Shown here in pieces: positions 1 to 6,459 of a stretch of DNA of 14,220 nucleotides (position 1 is the stretch's first letter; each line of letters opens with the position of its first letter). A program made the translations under genes and the position numbers. The DNA is from Cardiobacteriales bacterium (GTDB lineage: Bacteria; Pseudomonadota; Gammaproteobacteria; Cardiobacteriales; Wohlfahrtiimonadaceae). The notes under the pieces were generated by a model that saw only the letters and a program-made list of their open reading frames with translations, made no database searches and had not been told where the DNA came from. The stretch is taken from assembly GCA_030150565.1 (NCBI GenBank), contig JASLFR010000069.1:1-14220 (forward strand). Reading direction: 5' to 3'.

Positions 1-162
1 AGCGCCTACGGTTACCTCTCCTCTGTCTCTGTACGAGTAGGGCAGAAAGTAAAAGCAGGTGAGAGCATCGCCACAATGGGAACTAGCGTCGACTCTCGAA
101 CAGTGCTCTACTTTGAGATTCGCAATGGCAATAAGACGATCAATCCAGAGCAGTATATTTAA
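1..162 (+). CDS. LytM/M23-domain protein, C-terminal end only (EnvC-like)
   Basis: The window opens inside an open frame of 53 codons that ends with TAA at 160-162. The residues YGYLSSVSVRVG, VKAGESIATMGTS and LYFEIRNGNKTINP match the end of LytM (M23) domains. In active M23 enzymes the corresponding strand carries the metal and catalytic histidines as HxHFEIR. Here it reads VLYFEIR, so neither histidine is present. E. coli EnvC, a non-catalytic activator of the division amidases AmiA and AmiB, has the similar sequence SLYFEIR followed by NP. I therefore infer a periplasmic amidase activator rather than a hydrolase. Only the last third of the domain is visible, so EnvC cannot be separated from NlpD or another degenerate LytM protein. 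A hairpin terminator follows 14 nt after the stop. Confidence 0.75.
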   Translation, partial: SAYGYLSSVSVRVGQKVKAGESIATMGTSVDSRTVLYFEIRNGNKTINPEQYI

Positions 163-176
163 AAGTAACAAAAGAG

Positions 177-204
177 AAAGCTAGGTGAAAACCTAGCTTT
201 TTTA
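177..204 (+). terminator. Rho-independent terminator after the M23 gene
   Basis: A perfect 10-bp stem AAAGCTAGGT / ACCTAGCTTT encloses a GAAA loop. It runs into TTTTTT on the plus strand. On the minus strand the tail is a broken pyrimidine run (CTTTCTCTTTTG), so the same hairpin may also stop pcnB transcripts, which end 30 nt away. Confidence 0.88.
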
Positions 205-233
205 TTGAGAGTAATCTTTATCAAATAGAGTCA

Positions 234-1508
234 CTATGAGCGTCTACGACGGCGCGGACGGGGACGTCTCTCCCTCTTTTTAGGTTTTGTCACTTCGGTA
301 GGATTCTCTCTCTCAAACTCTGTCCAGAGAAGTCTCCACTCATTAGCTCGGCGGATCACCTCATCGGACTCCTCCGCCACCGCTCGAAGCAGCAAAAAGT
401 CATATGCGGCTTTAAAGCGCTCATGCTTCATAATCCGTTCCGAATCATCAATATGCTCCGCCATTAAGCGATTTTGAAAGAACCAAAGATCGGTAACAAA
501 ATCACGTACATAACGGGGGAAAGAGGTGATTCTATTTTGGCGTGAAAAGACCTCATCCGCCGCCGCTTTAATCGCCCCATTCCCTCGAGCGCCCCCCTTC
601 ACCATCTCTTCAAGAGCCTCATTAAAGGCTGCCCATAGAAGTGAAGCGTAGAGAAAATAGGGGGAACTACTCTGCCCACTGTGATGGCGCATATCGGAAT
701 TATCGAGCGATGCAACCAATAGATGCCCCTTAAACCCCTCCTCCTTCAAGACTCGATACGTATCAGGAAAGAGCAGATGGAAGAGATTACGCTCTAATAA
801 AACCTTGTAAGTCTCTACCCCATGCCCCGTTAAGAAGAGTTTAATCACCTCATCATACATACGAGAAGAGGAGACTAAATTGAGCAGATGTGAATACTCC
901 TCCATAGGTGCGATTAAAGCTTCATCAATCTTAAAGCCAAGCTTTGCCTTAAAGCGAGCTGCCCGCAAAATACGCACAGGATCCTCACGAAAGCGCTCTT
1001 CAGGTTCACCAATTAAGCGGATCAAACCCAATTTTAGATCGTTAAAACCACCACAATAGTCGATCACTTCCCGTTTTTCAGGATCATAGTAGAGACTATT
1101 AATAGTGAAATCTCGACGAAACGCATCTTGATCAATTGAACCGTAGATATTATCCCGCACTAAAAAGCCCGTCTGATCAGTCTGATAATGGCGAGACTCC
1201 TCTTCATCCGTTGCCCGAAATGTTGCCACCTCCACAACATCTCGCCCAAAAAGGACATGGACTAAACGAAATCGGCGCCCAATAATACGGCTATTTCTAA
1301 AGAGTGAATGCACCTCGTTTGGATGAGCATCTGTAACAATATCGAAATCTTTTGGCTGCTGCCCCAGTAAGAGATCTCGCACCCCTCCCCCAACAAGATA
1401 CGCCTCAAACCCAGCAGAAGAGAGGCGCCTTAAAACCTTTAGAGCATTTTCAGCAATATATCGATTCTTTATGCCGTGCTCATTTTCATGATAAATTTTT
1501 GGTTCCAT
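234..1508 (-). CDS. pcnB: Poly(A) polymerase I
   Basis: This 424-residue protein belongs to the class II nucleotidyltransferase / poly(A) polymerase family. It adds 3' A-tails to RNA and so promotes decay by the degradosome. The nucleotide-binding signature LVGGGVRDLLLG is at about residues 38-49, and the metal-binding DFD is at 54-56. The RNA-binding core continues with FRRDFTINSLYYDP and EERFREDPVRILRAARF, as in E. coli PcnB. The C-terminus is extremely basic (RRPRPRRRRRS), typical of PcnB and not of CCA-adding enzymes. The ATG at 1508 is the first possible start, because an in-frame TGA lies three codons upstream. The N-terminus (HGIKNRYIAENALKVLRRL) aligns with E. coli PcnB after its leader. 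The Shine-Dalgarno is weak (AAGTGA). The gene sits 15 nt beyond the U-tract of the rpsI terminator and has no clear promoter of its own. The folK gene that follows pcnB in E. coli is absent here. Confidence 0.95.
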   Translation of the reverse strand: MEPKIYHENEHGIKNRYIAENALKVLRRLSSAGFEAYLVGGGVRDLLLGQQPKDFDIVTDAHPNEVHSLFRNSRIIGRRFRLVHVLFGRDVVEVATFRATDEEESRHYQTDQTGFLVRDNIYGSIDQDAFRRDFTINSLYYDPEKREVIDYCGGFNDLKLGLIRLIGEPEERFREDPVRILRAARFKAKLGFKIDEALIAPMEEYSHLLNLVSSSRMYDEVIKLFLTGHGVETYKVLLERNLFHLLFPDTYRVLKEEGFKGHLLVASLDNSDMRHHSGQSSSPYFLYASLLWAAFNEALEEMVKGGARGNGAIKAAADEVFSRQNRITSFPRYVRDFVTDLWFFQNRLMAEHIDDSERIMKHERFKAAYDFLLLRAVAEESDEVIRRANEWRLLWTEFERENPTEVTKPKKRERRPRPRRRRRS

Positions 1509-1523
1509 ATTTTTTCACTTATC

Positions 1524-1557
1524 AAAAAAAAGCCTTTCTTGATCGGAAAGGCTTTTA
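1524..1557 (-). terminator. Rho-independent terminator between rpsI and pcnB
   Basis: On the minus strand an 11-bp stem AAAAGCCTTTC / GAAAGGCTTTT (1546-1556 with 1528-1538) encloses a 7-nt loop. It is followed by a U-tract at 1524-1531, giving eight T in a row. It lies 69 nt after the rpsI stop and only 15 nt before the pcnB ATG. It should end most rplM-rpsI transcripts and leave pcnB to read-through or a promoter in the rpsI-pcnB gap. Confidence 0.9.
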
Positions 1558-1625
1558 ATCTCTTCTCTTCGTTCAATCTCAACAATAAAATGGTCTTGCC
1601 GAAGATAAAATATTCGATAATCGTA

Positions 1626-2018
1626 TTAACGCTTCGAGAACTGAGTCGCACGACGAGCGCCGCGAAGACCCACTTTCTTACGCTCAACGCTACGAGCATC
1701 ACGCGTAACAAATCCAGCTTTACGTAACGGCTCACGATTCGCTTCATCATACTCGATAAGTGCACGTGTTAAACCGTGACGGAGCGCACCAGCTTGACCT
1801 GTTAAACCACCACCAGTCACTGTTGCGTACACATCAAAATCTTCAAGCGCTTCTAAAAGCACTAATGGTTGACGAACTGTCATACGTGATGTTTCACGCG
1901 CAAAGTAATCTTCAATTGATTTACCGTTGATAACGATGTTACCGCTACCTTTACGTAAGAAAACACGTGCTGATGAGCGTTTGCGTCTTCCTGTACCATA
2001 ATTTTGGTTAGTTGCCAT
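1626..2018 (-). CDS. rpsI: 30S ribosomal protein S9
   Basis: This 130-residue protein has the same length as E. coli S9 and binds the 3' major domain of 16S rRNA at the head of the small subunit. Diagnostic segments are YGTGRRKRSSARVFL near the N-terminus, TVTGGGLTGQAGA in the middle, and a basic tail LRGARRATQFSKR. The conserved SKR end reaches the P-site tRNA in known ribosome structures. A purine-rich GAGAGAG lies about 10 nt before the ATG. The gene begins 25 nt after the rplM stop, so the two are surely co-transcribed, the usual L13-S9 arrangement in bacteria. A terminator follows. Confidence 0.98.
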   Translation of the reverse strand: MATNQNYGTGRRKRSSARVFLRKGSGNIVINGKSIEDYFARETSRMTVRQPLVLLEALEDFDVYATVTGGGLTGQAGALRHGLTRALIEYDEANREPLRKAGFVTRDARSVERKKVGLRGARRATQFSKR

Positions 2019-2043
2019 AATAAACTCTCTCTTAAATTCTGTA

Positions 2044-2472
2044 TTAGATATCTAAAACTTTAGGTTGTTGTGCAGCGTGTGCATGCTCAGCGCCTGCATA
2101 GACTTTAAGCTTTTTGAACATCGCACGGCCTAAACGATTTTTAGGAAGCATACCTTTTACCGCTGCTTCTAAAACTCTCTCAGGGCGAGTTTCTAACATC
2201 TTCTCAAGAGTAGTTTCTCTTAAATGACCCACATAACCCGTATGTTTGTAATAGATTTTTTGCTGCATCTTATTACCTGTTACGCGTACTTTATCCGCGT
2301 TTACAACGATAATATAATCGCCAGTATCTACGTGTGGGGTGTATTCAGGCTTATGCTTGCCACGTAAACGTTTTGCAATTTCTGAAGCTAAGCGGCCTAA
2401 GGTTTTATTCTCTGCATCAACGATGAACCACTCATGTACAACTTCAGCAGGTTTTGCGCTAAATGTTTTCAT
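2044..2472 (-). CDS. rplM: 50S ribosomal protein L13
   Basis: This 142-residue protein is identical in length to E. coli L13, an early-assembling large-subunit protein. It shows WFIVDAENKTLGRLASEIA, LRGKHKPEYTPHVDTGDYI, VKGMLPKNRLGRAMFKKL and the C-terminal HAAQQPKVLDI. I chose the ATG at 2472 because the protein then starts MKTFSAKP like its relatives, and a GGAG sits at good spacing before it. A longer frame can start at a TTG (2484), but that TTG is part of the Shine-Dalgarno stretch TTGGAG and is not a credible start. In E. coli the L13 protein represses its own mRNA. The leader here differs and carries a possible attenuator. Confidence 0.98.
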   Translation of the reverse strand: MKTFSAKPAEVVHEWFIVDAENKTLGRLASEIAKRLRGKHKPEYTPHVDTGDYIIVVNADKVRVTGNKMQQKIYYKHTGYVGHLRETTLEKMLETRPERVLEAAVKGMLPKNRLGRAMFKKLKVYAGAEHAHAAQQPKVLDI

Positions 2473-2514
2473 TGAAAACTCCAAATATAAAAATTAATCT
2501 CTAACAAAAAAGAT

Positions 2515-2541
2515 TCAAAAAAACAGAGACTTAATCTTCAT
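2515..2541 (-). CDS. Putative 8-codon leader peptide in the rplM leader (MKIKSLFF)
   Basis: An ATG at 2541 opens a frame reading MKIKSLFF and ending at TGA (2515-2517). A strong GAGGAG (2546-2551) lies four bases upstream of the ATG. The Shine-Dalgarno forms the 5' arm of the downstream terminator-like hairpin, the ATG sits in its loop, and the last codons are its U-tract. Initiation here would therefore be incompatible with the hairpin. The peptide has no run of a single amino acid that would mark a classic attenuation peptide. Chance is possible for a frame this short. The overlap of three signals is the only evidence. Confidence 0.4.
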   Translation of the reverse strand: MKIKSLFF

Positions 2542-2550
2542 AAGTCTCCT
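2517..2550 (-). promoter_or_regulatory. Terminator-like hairpin in the rplM 5' leader (possible attenuator)
   Basis: On the minus strand GGAGACUUA (2541-2549) pairs with UAAGUCUCU (2525-2533). This gives nine pairs including one G-U, with a 7-nt loop, followed after one G by seven U residues (2517-2523). This is a good intrinsic terminator, yet it lies between the rplM promoter and the rplM start with no gene before it. A second segment, GATTCAAGGAAA (2561-2572), can pair over 12 positions (two G-U) with TTTTTTTGAATC (2512-2523). That helix covers the U-tract and could compete with termination. Confidence 0.6.
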
Positions 2551-2606
2551 CTTATCCCGATTTCCTTGAATCCACAAGTTAGGGGTCGCTGGTAAACGAT
2601 TGGAGC

Positions 2607-2635
2607 ATTGTACAAAAATCGCCCCTAAACTACAA
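2607..2635 (-). promoter_or_regulatory. Sigma-70 promoter of rplM-rpsI
   Basis: On the minus strand TTGTAG (2630-2635), a 17-bp spacer and TACAAT (2607-2612) make a near-consensus housekeeping promoter. It predicts a start near 2600 and an rplM leader of about 128 nt. No other minus-strand gene lies between it and rplM. Confidence 0.8.
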
Positions 2636-2699
2636 CTCTTATATCGGCTCATTTCTTCACGAACGCCCCACTTTTTCCCCATTCTCTAGCGTACTGATT

Positions 2700-2705
2700 T
2701 ATAAT
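2700..2705 (+). promoter_or_regulatory. Probable -10 element for the DUF4139-LemA operon
   Basis: A perfect TATAAT at 2700-2705 lies about 55 nt upstream of the chosen start of the first operon gene. No convincing -35 hexamer is found 16-18 bp upstream (the sequence there is C-rich), so the promoter may depend on an activator or be weak. It diverges from the rplM promoter. Confidence 0.5.
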
Positions 2706-2759
2706 GGTGCGAATTTGAAATCTTTTTCATATTGCGTGAAAAACAAGGAGCCTTTAATA

Positions 2760-4208
2760 GTGATCTTCCAACTTAAAAAAATCCCACTCATTATGGGGAC
2801 TGCGCTCATAATATCGGGCTTAAACCTCCCCCTCTTTGCAAAAGAGAGTGATCTGAACATCACCATATACAACGATTCCATCGCATTGATTCAAGAGGCG
2901 AGAGCGATCACCCTTAAAGAGGGGATTCAATCACTGGAGCTTGATAATGTTTCAGCACAGATCATTAGCCAGAGCAATCAGATTGAGCGCTTAGAGGGGG
3001 CTCCTTTTACACTCTTAGAGCAAAATTTTGATTACGATCTCCTCTCCCCCGAAGCGATGTTAAAGAAAGCGGTGGGGCAGAAGGTTCTGATTATTCGCCC
3101 TGCAACTGAAAATGGGAAAGAGATTCGGGAAGAGGCGACCATCCTCGCCAATAATAGTGGGCTGATTCTTCAGTATGAAGATCGGATTGAGACAAATCTC
3201 CCCCCAGCAGCCCGTATCGCATTTTTAGAGCTCCCTGATGAGCTACTCACATCCCCCACCCTCTCCCTTCTTCTTAAGAGTAAAGAGGCTGGCGAACGCA
3301 AAATCGGTCTGAAATATCTCTCACGAGGTTTTAGCTGGCAGGCGGATTATGTGGGAAATCTTCACGAGAATGAGGAGAAGATCGACATTACCAGCTGGGT
3401 CACTCTCAATAATAACAGTGGCACCCATTTTGAAAATGCGAAATTACAGCTCGTGGCGGGTGAGGTCAATCTAGAACCTACATTAATGCGATCAAAGAGG
3501 GGGCAACTCCATCAAGAGATGATGCCATTAGTGATCGCAAGTGATAGCCCAAGTGCGCTCCATGAATCCTTCTCCGATTACCATCTCTACACTATCGCAC
3601 ACCCCACCTCTCTTAAAAATAACCAAGAGAAACAGGTGCTCCTTTTTGAAGCGAAAGAGATCCCCGTTAAGAAAGTTTACCGCTTCCCTACCGCCTACTC
3701 CGCCTACAACAATGTAAACTTCAATCCAAAACCGATTCGAGCGGAACTCTACTACCTAATCGATAATCGTGAAGAGTCGAAACTCGGCTTCCCCTTCCCT
3801 GCAGGAAATTTTCGTCTTTATAGCGATAATCAAGCAGGAGAATCCCTCTTTGTAGGGGCTGATCAGATCGATCATACTGCTAAAAATGAGATGATTCGAC
3901 TCGCAACAGGGAGCGCTTTCGATCTCTCTTATACTCGAAAAGTGAACCGTATCGAGCGACTCTCTAAAACTCGTATTGAGACCCAATATGAAGCACTCTT
4001 CAAAAATGGTTCAGATCAGACAATCACCGCAACCTACACCCACCAGATTAATAATCCAACTGAATGGGTCACCGCAATTAAAGAGGAATCTCTCCCCTCA
4101 ACGCGCACCGATGCAAATCGTATTGAGTGGGAGATCGAAATCCCAGCCAATGGTGAAACAACGCTTCTCTACACTCTCGATGAAGAGGAGCGGAAACGGG
4201 AATCTTAA
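2760..4208 (+). CDS. DUF4139 domain-containing exported protein
   Basis: I place the start at the GTG at 2760, giving 482 residues. AAGGAG at 2745-2750 is nine bases upstream, and the protein then begins with a clean signal peptide: lysines at 6-7, a hydrophobic core at about 9-26, and a likely cut after LFA (27). An upstream in-frame TTG at 2715 would bury this signal. The mature N-terminus (LNITIYNDSIALIQEARAITLKEG) and YLSRGFSWQADY (about 187-197), followed by LVAGEVN, are characteristic of the DUF4139 / mucoidy-inhibitor-A-like family. The protein is probably beta-rich and acts in the periplasm or at the outer membrane, with no known reaction. It is the first gene of a four-gene operon with DUF3137 and two LemA proteins. 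The family call is firm, the function is unknown. Confidence 0.85.
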   Translation: MIFQLKKIPLIMGTALIISGLNLPLFAKESDLNITIYNDSIALIQEARAITLKEGIQSLELDNVSAQIISQSNQIERLEGAPFTLLEQNFDYDLLSPEAMLKKAVGQKVLIIRPATENGKEIREEATILANNSGLILQYEDRIETNLPPAARIAFLELPDELLTSPTLSLLLKSKEAGERKIGLKYLSRGFSWQADYVGNLHENEEKIDITSWVTLNNNSGTHFENAKLQLVAGEVNLEPTLMRSKRGQLHQEMMPLVIASDSPSALHESFSDYHLYTIAHPTSLKNNQEKQVLLFEAKEIPVKKVYRFPTAYSAYNNVNFNPKPIRAELYYLIDNREESKLGFPFPAGNFRLYSDNQAGESLFVGADQIDHTAKNEMIRLATGSAFDLSYTRKVNRIERLSKTRIETQYEALFKNGSDQTITATYTHQINNPTEWVTAIKEESLPSTRTDANRIEWEIEIPANGETTLLYTLDEEERKRES

Positions 4209-4242
4209 CGCCTAATCTCTAAGAGAGAAACGAAGAAGAACG

Positions 4243-5241
4243 ATGAAAAATCACAATAAAATGTTACGTAACTTCATTGATGAGGCGCAAGAAGCGGTTA
4301 CAAATGCAAAGTCTCTCGATGAGATCAACGCAATTGTCGATCAGAGTCAGCTTCTTGAGGGGAATCTCACTTTCGACAATCAGCTCCTCTACCTTCTCAT
4401 TGCAGGGGCGATTGGCGTTATTATCTTTGCCATTATTCAGATGCGCCGTAGTAGCGATAGCAATGGGATGATTCTCCTCTTTACTGCAGGTGTCTCAATT
4501 ATGATCCTCATCACCACGATTAAGAATCGGAGCCACGACGTCGCCAATCTCTCCCAAGAGCTCACTACGCGCGCCCTCTTTATTCAAGAAAAGATGCGTC
4601 CGCTCCCCCTTGTAGGTAGAGAGAGCACAGAAGGATTACAGCAACGTTTCTCAGAGTTTCATCGAGGCAATTATGAGCGCTCAATCGAGGCGATTATTGC
4701 AGGGCTCGATTATGATGATGAGGAAGAGGTTCCCTATAAGATCTTCCATTTTCACTATGTAGATAAAGTGGAGCGACGGGGTAAAGATAGCGATGGACGA
4801 ATTGAGGCAAAATCGGAGTATCGCCACTACGATCGCTACGGCATCTATCTCAGCAGCTCCCATAAAAATGGGCTTATTATCGAGCCAAGTAGCAGCAGAA
4901 GAGGGAATAGAGGGGGGATTTATCGCCCCGCTTCCAATCGTTTTAACCAAAACTTTATCGTTTTTGGTGATTCAGAGATGAGTGCAGCTCGCTTCTTAAC
5001 CCCCTCCATCGTCCTTGAGATTGAAGCGCTTCTTAATCACTTTGAAGAGCCCCGTTTAGAATTTACAAAATCGGGAGAACTGCTCCTCTCCTTTAGTAAT
5101 AGCGATCTCTTAACGATTCCCCTTAAAGCGGATCTCTCAGATCCTCTCCACTTTAAAGCGGAGCTCTCCTCACTACAGCAACCAGAAAAATTGCGCTTTG
5201 CGCTCAATTTTCTTCATAAAATTCGTAAGGTAAATTTTTAA
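4243..5241 (+). CDS. DUF3137 domain-containing membrane protein
   Basis: This 332-residue protein has a short cytoplasmic-looking helical N-terminus and two transmembrane helices at about 48-66 and 75-93, joined by a short polar link (RRSSDSN). A long soluble domain follows. The segment FNQNFIVFGDSEMSAARFLTP (234-254), followed by a conserved LLLSF strand, resembles the DUF3137 family, whose genes are often found next to LemA. An acidic patch DYDDEEE lies at about 156-162. No catalytic motif is visible. The start at 4243 follows a weak purine-rich stretch 34 nt after the previous stop. The stop TAA shares its last base with the ATG of the next gene, which suggests coupled translation. I infer that it anchors or organises the LemA proteins, but nothing in the sequence proves this. 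Confidence 0.75.
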   Translation: MKNHNKMLRNFIDEAQEAVTNAKSLDEINAIVDQSQLLEGNLTFDNQLLYLLIAGAIGVIIFAIIQMRRSSDSNGMILLFTAGVSIMILITTIKNRSHDVANLSQELTTRALFIQEKMRPLPLVGRESTEGLQQRFSEFHRGNYERSIEAIIAGLDYDDEEEVPYKIFHFHYVDKVERRGKDSDGRIEAKSEYRHYDRYGIYLSSSHKNGLIIEPSSSRRGNRGGIYRPASNRFNQNFIVFGDSEMSAARFLTPSIVLEIEALLNHFEEPRLEFTKSGELLLSFSNSDLLTIPLKADLSDPLHFKAELSSLQQPEKLRFALNFLHKIRKVNF

Positions 5242-5825
5242 TGAGTATTAAAAGAAATCCCCTATTGATGACTCTGATAATCGCTCTTCTTGTAATGATT
5301 GTTACAACCGTTGTGACTCACAATACGATTATCGAACGGCACAACTCAGCAATTCGAGCGTGGTCTGATCTGATCGCTCAAGAGCGCCAAAAAAATAGCA
5401 CGCTCCCTGAGCTTGAGAAGATTGTTGAGACCTATAGCGCCCATGAGCGAGCCCTCTTAACGGAAGTCACCGCTCTTAGAGGAGCGATTAACCGCCTCTC
5501 ACCCGATAATGTCGATACCACCCAATTAGCAGAAGTTCAAAATCGCTCCAACGCCCTGATTCGCAACTTTAATGCGGTTGCCGAAAATTATCCCGACCTT
5601 AAAGCGTCAACCCTCTATAGAGATCAAATGGCGGAATTAATCACACTACAACGGGATATTGCTGCAGCGATCCGCATCTTCAATCGAAATGTAGAAGAGT
5701 TTAATAGTGGCATCGAAGTGATTCCTAACCGCTGGGTTAACCAACTCATCAGCCATAAAGAGCGAATCCACCCCTTTAGCGATCGGGAGGCGGAAGCTGC
5801 CTTCGACTATCAGCCCAACTTTTAA
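5241..5825 (+). CDS. LemA family protein, copy 1
   Basis: This 194-residue protein has one N-terminal transmembrane helix at about 8-26 and a helical soluble domain. LemA hallmarks are NSAIRAWSDL (about 35-44), the LPELEKIVETYSAHE helix, ENYPDLKAS (115-123) and the helix RDIAAAIRIFNRNVEEFN. LemA proteins are widespread small membrane-anchored helical-bundle proteins of unclear molecular role, often beside envelope or protease genes. The ATG overlaps the stop of the DUF3137 gene by one base (TAATG). The next gene is a close paralogue. Compared with textbook LemA, the usual basic 'KRR' before the proline-containing helix is replaced by ERQKNST. I keep the generic name because lemA has been used for unrelated genes. 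Confidence 0.88.
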   Translation: MSIKRNPLLMTLIIALLVMIVTTVVTHNTIIERHNSAIRAWSDLIAQERQKNSTLPELEKIVETYSAHERALLTEVTALRGAINRLSPDNVDTTQLAEVQNRSNALIRNFNAVAENYPDLKASTLYRDQMAELITLQRDIAAAIRIFNRNVEEFNSGIEVIPNRWVNQLISHKERIHPFSDREAEAAFDYQPNF

Positions 5826-5834
5826 GGAGATTCT

Positions 5835-6395
5835 ATGACTATTACTCTACTCATTTTAGGGGGAATCGCCCTTGTAACGATCCTTATCCATAATAGAATC
5901 ATCAGCCTGATGAATAGTGTGATTCGCGCATGGTCCGATGTAACAGCGCAAGAGTTACAGAAAAATCGCACACTCCCAAAAATTGAGGAGATAGTGGAGA
6001 AGTATCAGATCCATGAGGCGGATATTCTTGAAGCTACGGCAAAGCTAAGAAGCGCACTTAGAGAGATCTCCTCTGAGAGTGTGGATGTCTCTCAGCTAAA
6101 AAAGGTGCAGAGCCGTACAGGATCGCTCATTAACAATCTCCACGCTGTCTCTGAAAATTATCCTGATCTAAAAGCCTCTACCCTCTTTGCAGATTTTATG
6201 GCTGAAGTGAGTCAGCAAGAGCGGGATGTTGCTGCAGCGATTCGCATCTTTAATCAGAATGTGGAGGAGTTTAATACCACGATTGAGATCTTTCCCCACT
6301 CCATTGTGAATAGGCTAATCTCTAAAAAGGAGACCGTTGAGCGCTTTAGCGATGAGGAGGCTGAACGGGGCTTCTCATATAAACCCAATTTTTAA
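5835..6395 (+). CDS. LemA family protein, copy 2
   Basis: This 186-residue paralogue follows copy 1 after nine bases. The stop of copy 1 overlaps its Shine-Dalgarno (TAAGGAG, five bases before the ATG). A transmembrane helix lies at about 3-18, with a shorter N-terminal tail than copy 1. Shared blocks include RAWSD, ENYPDLKASTL (107-117), DVAAAIRIFNQNVEEFN and the final PNF. By eye about half of the aligned residues match, so this is a tandem duplication that has diverged. DNA identity is still evident around the AAAIRIFN codons. It is the last gene of the operon and ends 21 nt before a hairpin terminator. Hetero-oligomer formation with copy 1 is plausible but unproven. Confidence 0.88.
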   Translation: MTITLLILGGIALVTILIHNRIISLMNSVIRAWSDVTAQELQKNRTLPKIEEIVEKYQIHEADILEATAKLRSALREISSESVDVSQLKKVQSRTGSLINNLHAVSENYPDLKASTLFADFMAEVSQQERDVAAAIRIFNQNVEEFNTTIEIFPHSIVNRLISKKETVERFSDEEAERGFSYKPNF

Positions 6396-6412
6396 TACAC
6401 TGTTTACCCAAG

Positions 6413-6440
6413 AAAAAGCCCCTTTTAAAGGGGCTCTTCT
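6413..6440. terminator. Bidirectional terminator between the LemA operon and trhP
   Basis: AGCCCCT / AGGGGCT (6417-6435, extendable inward by A-T pairs) forms a GC-rich stem between convergent genes. Read on the minus strand it is followed by TTTTT, a good terminator for trhP. Read on the plus strand the tail is CTTCTATTTTA, a weaker but usable one for the LemA operon. Confidence 0.85.
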
Positions 6441-6459
6441 ATTTTAGAGTCGATCTAAT

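Noticed and set aside
1469..1765. A minus-strand frame between pcnB and rpsI
   Set aside because: It overlaps rpsI in another frame, runs through the terminator and into pcnB, and shows no recognisable domain.
2473..2484. A four-residue longer L13 start at TTG 2484
   Set aside because: The TTG is part of the TTGGAG ribosome binding site. MKTFSAKP matches L13 proteins exactly.
2715..2759. A TTG start at 2715 for the DUF4139 protein
   Set aside because: It would add 15 residues before a good signal peptide, and the clear AAGGAG sits before the GTG at 2760.
2699..2881. A minus-strand frame opposite the DUF4139 signal peptide
   Set aside because: It is antisense to a supported gene, with no ribosome binding site or family resemblance.
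5241..6395. The LemA pair as a sign of a mobile element
   Set aside because: There are no inverted or flanking repeats and no transposase. It looks like a simple tandem duplication inside an operon.
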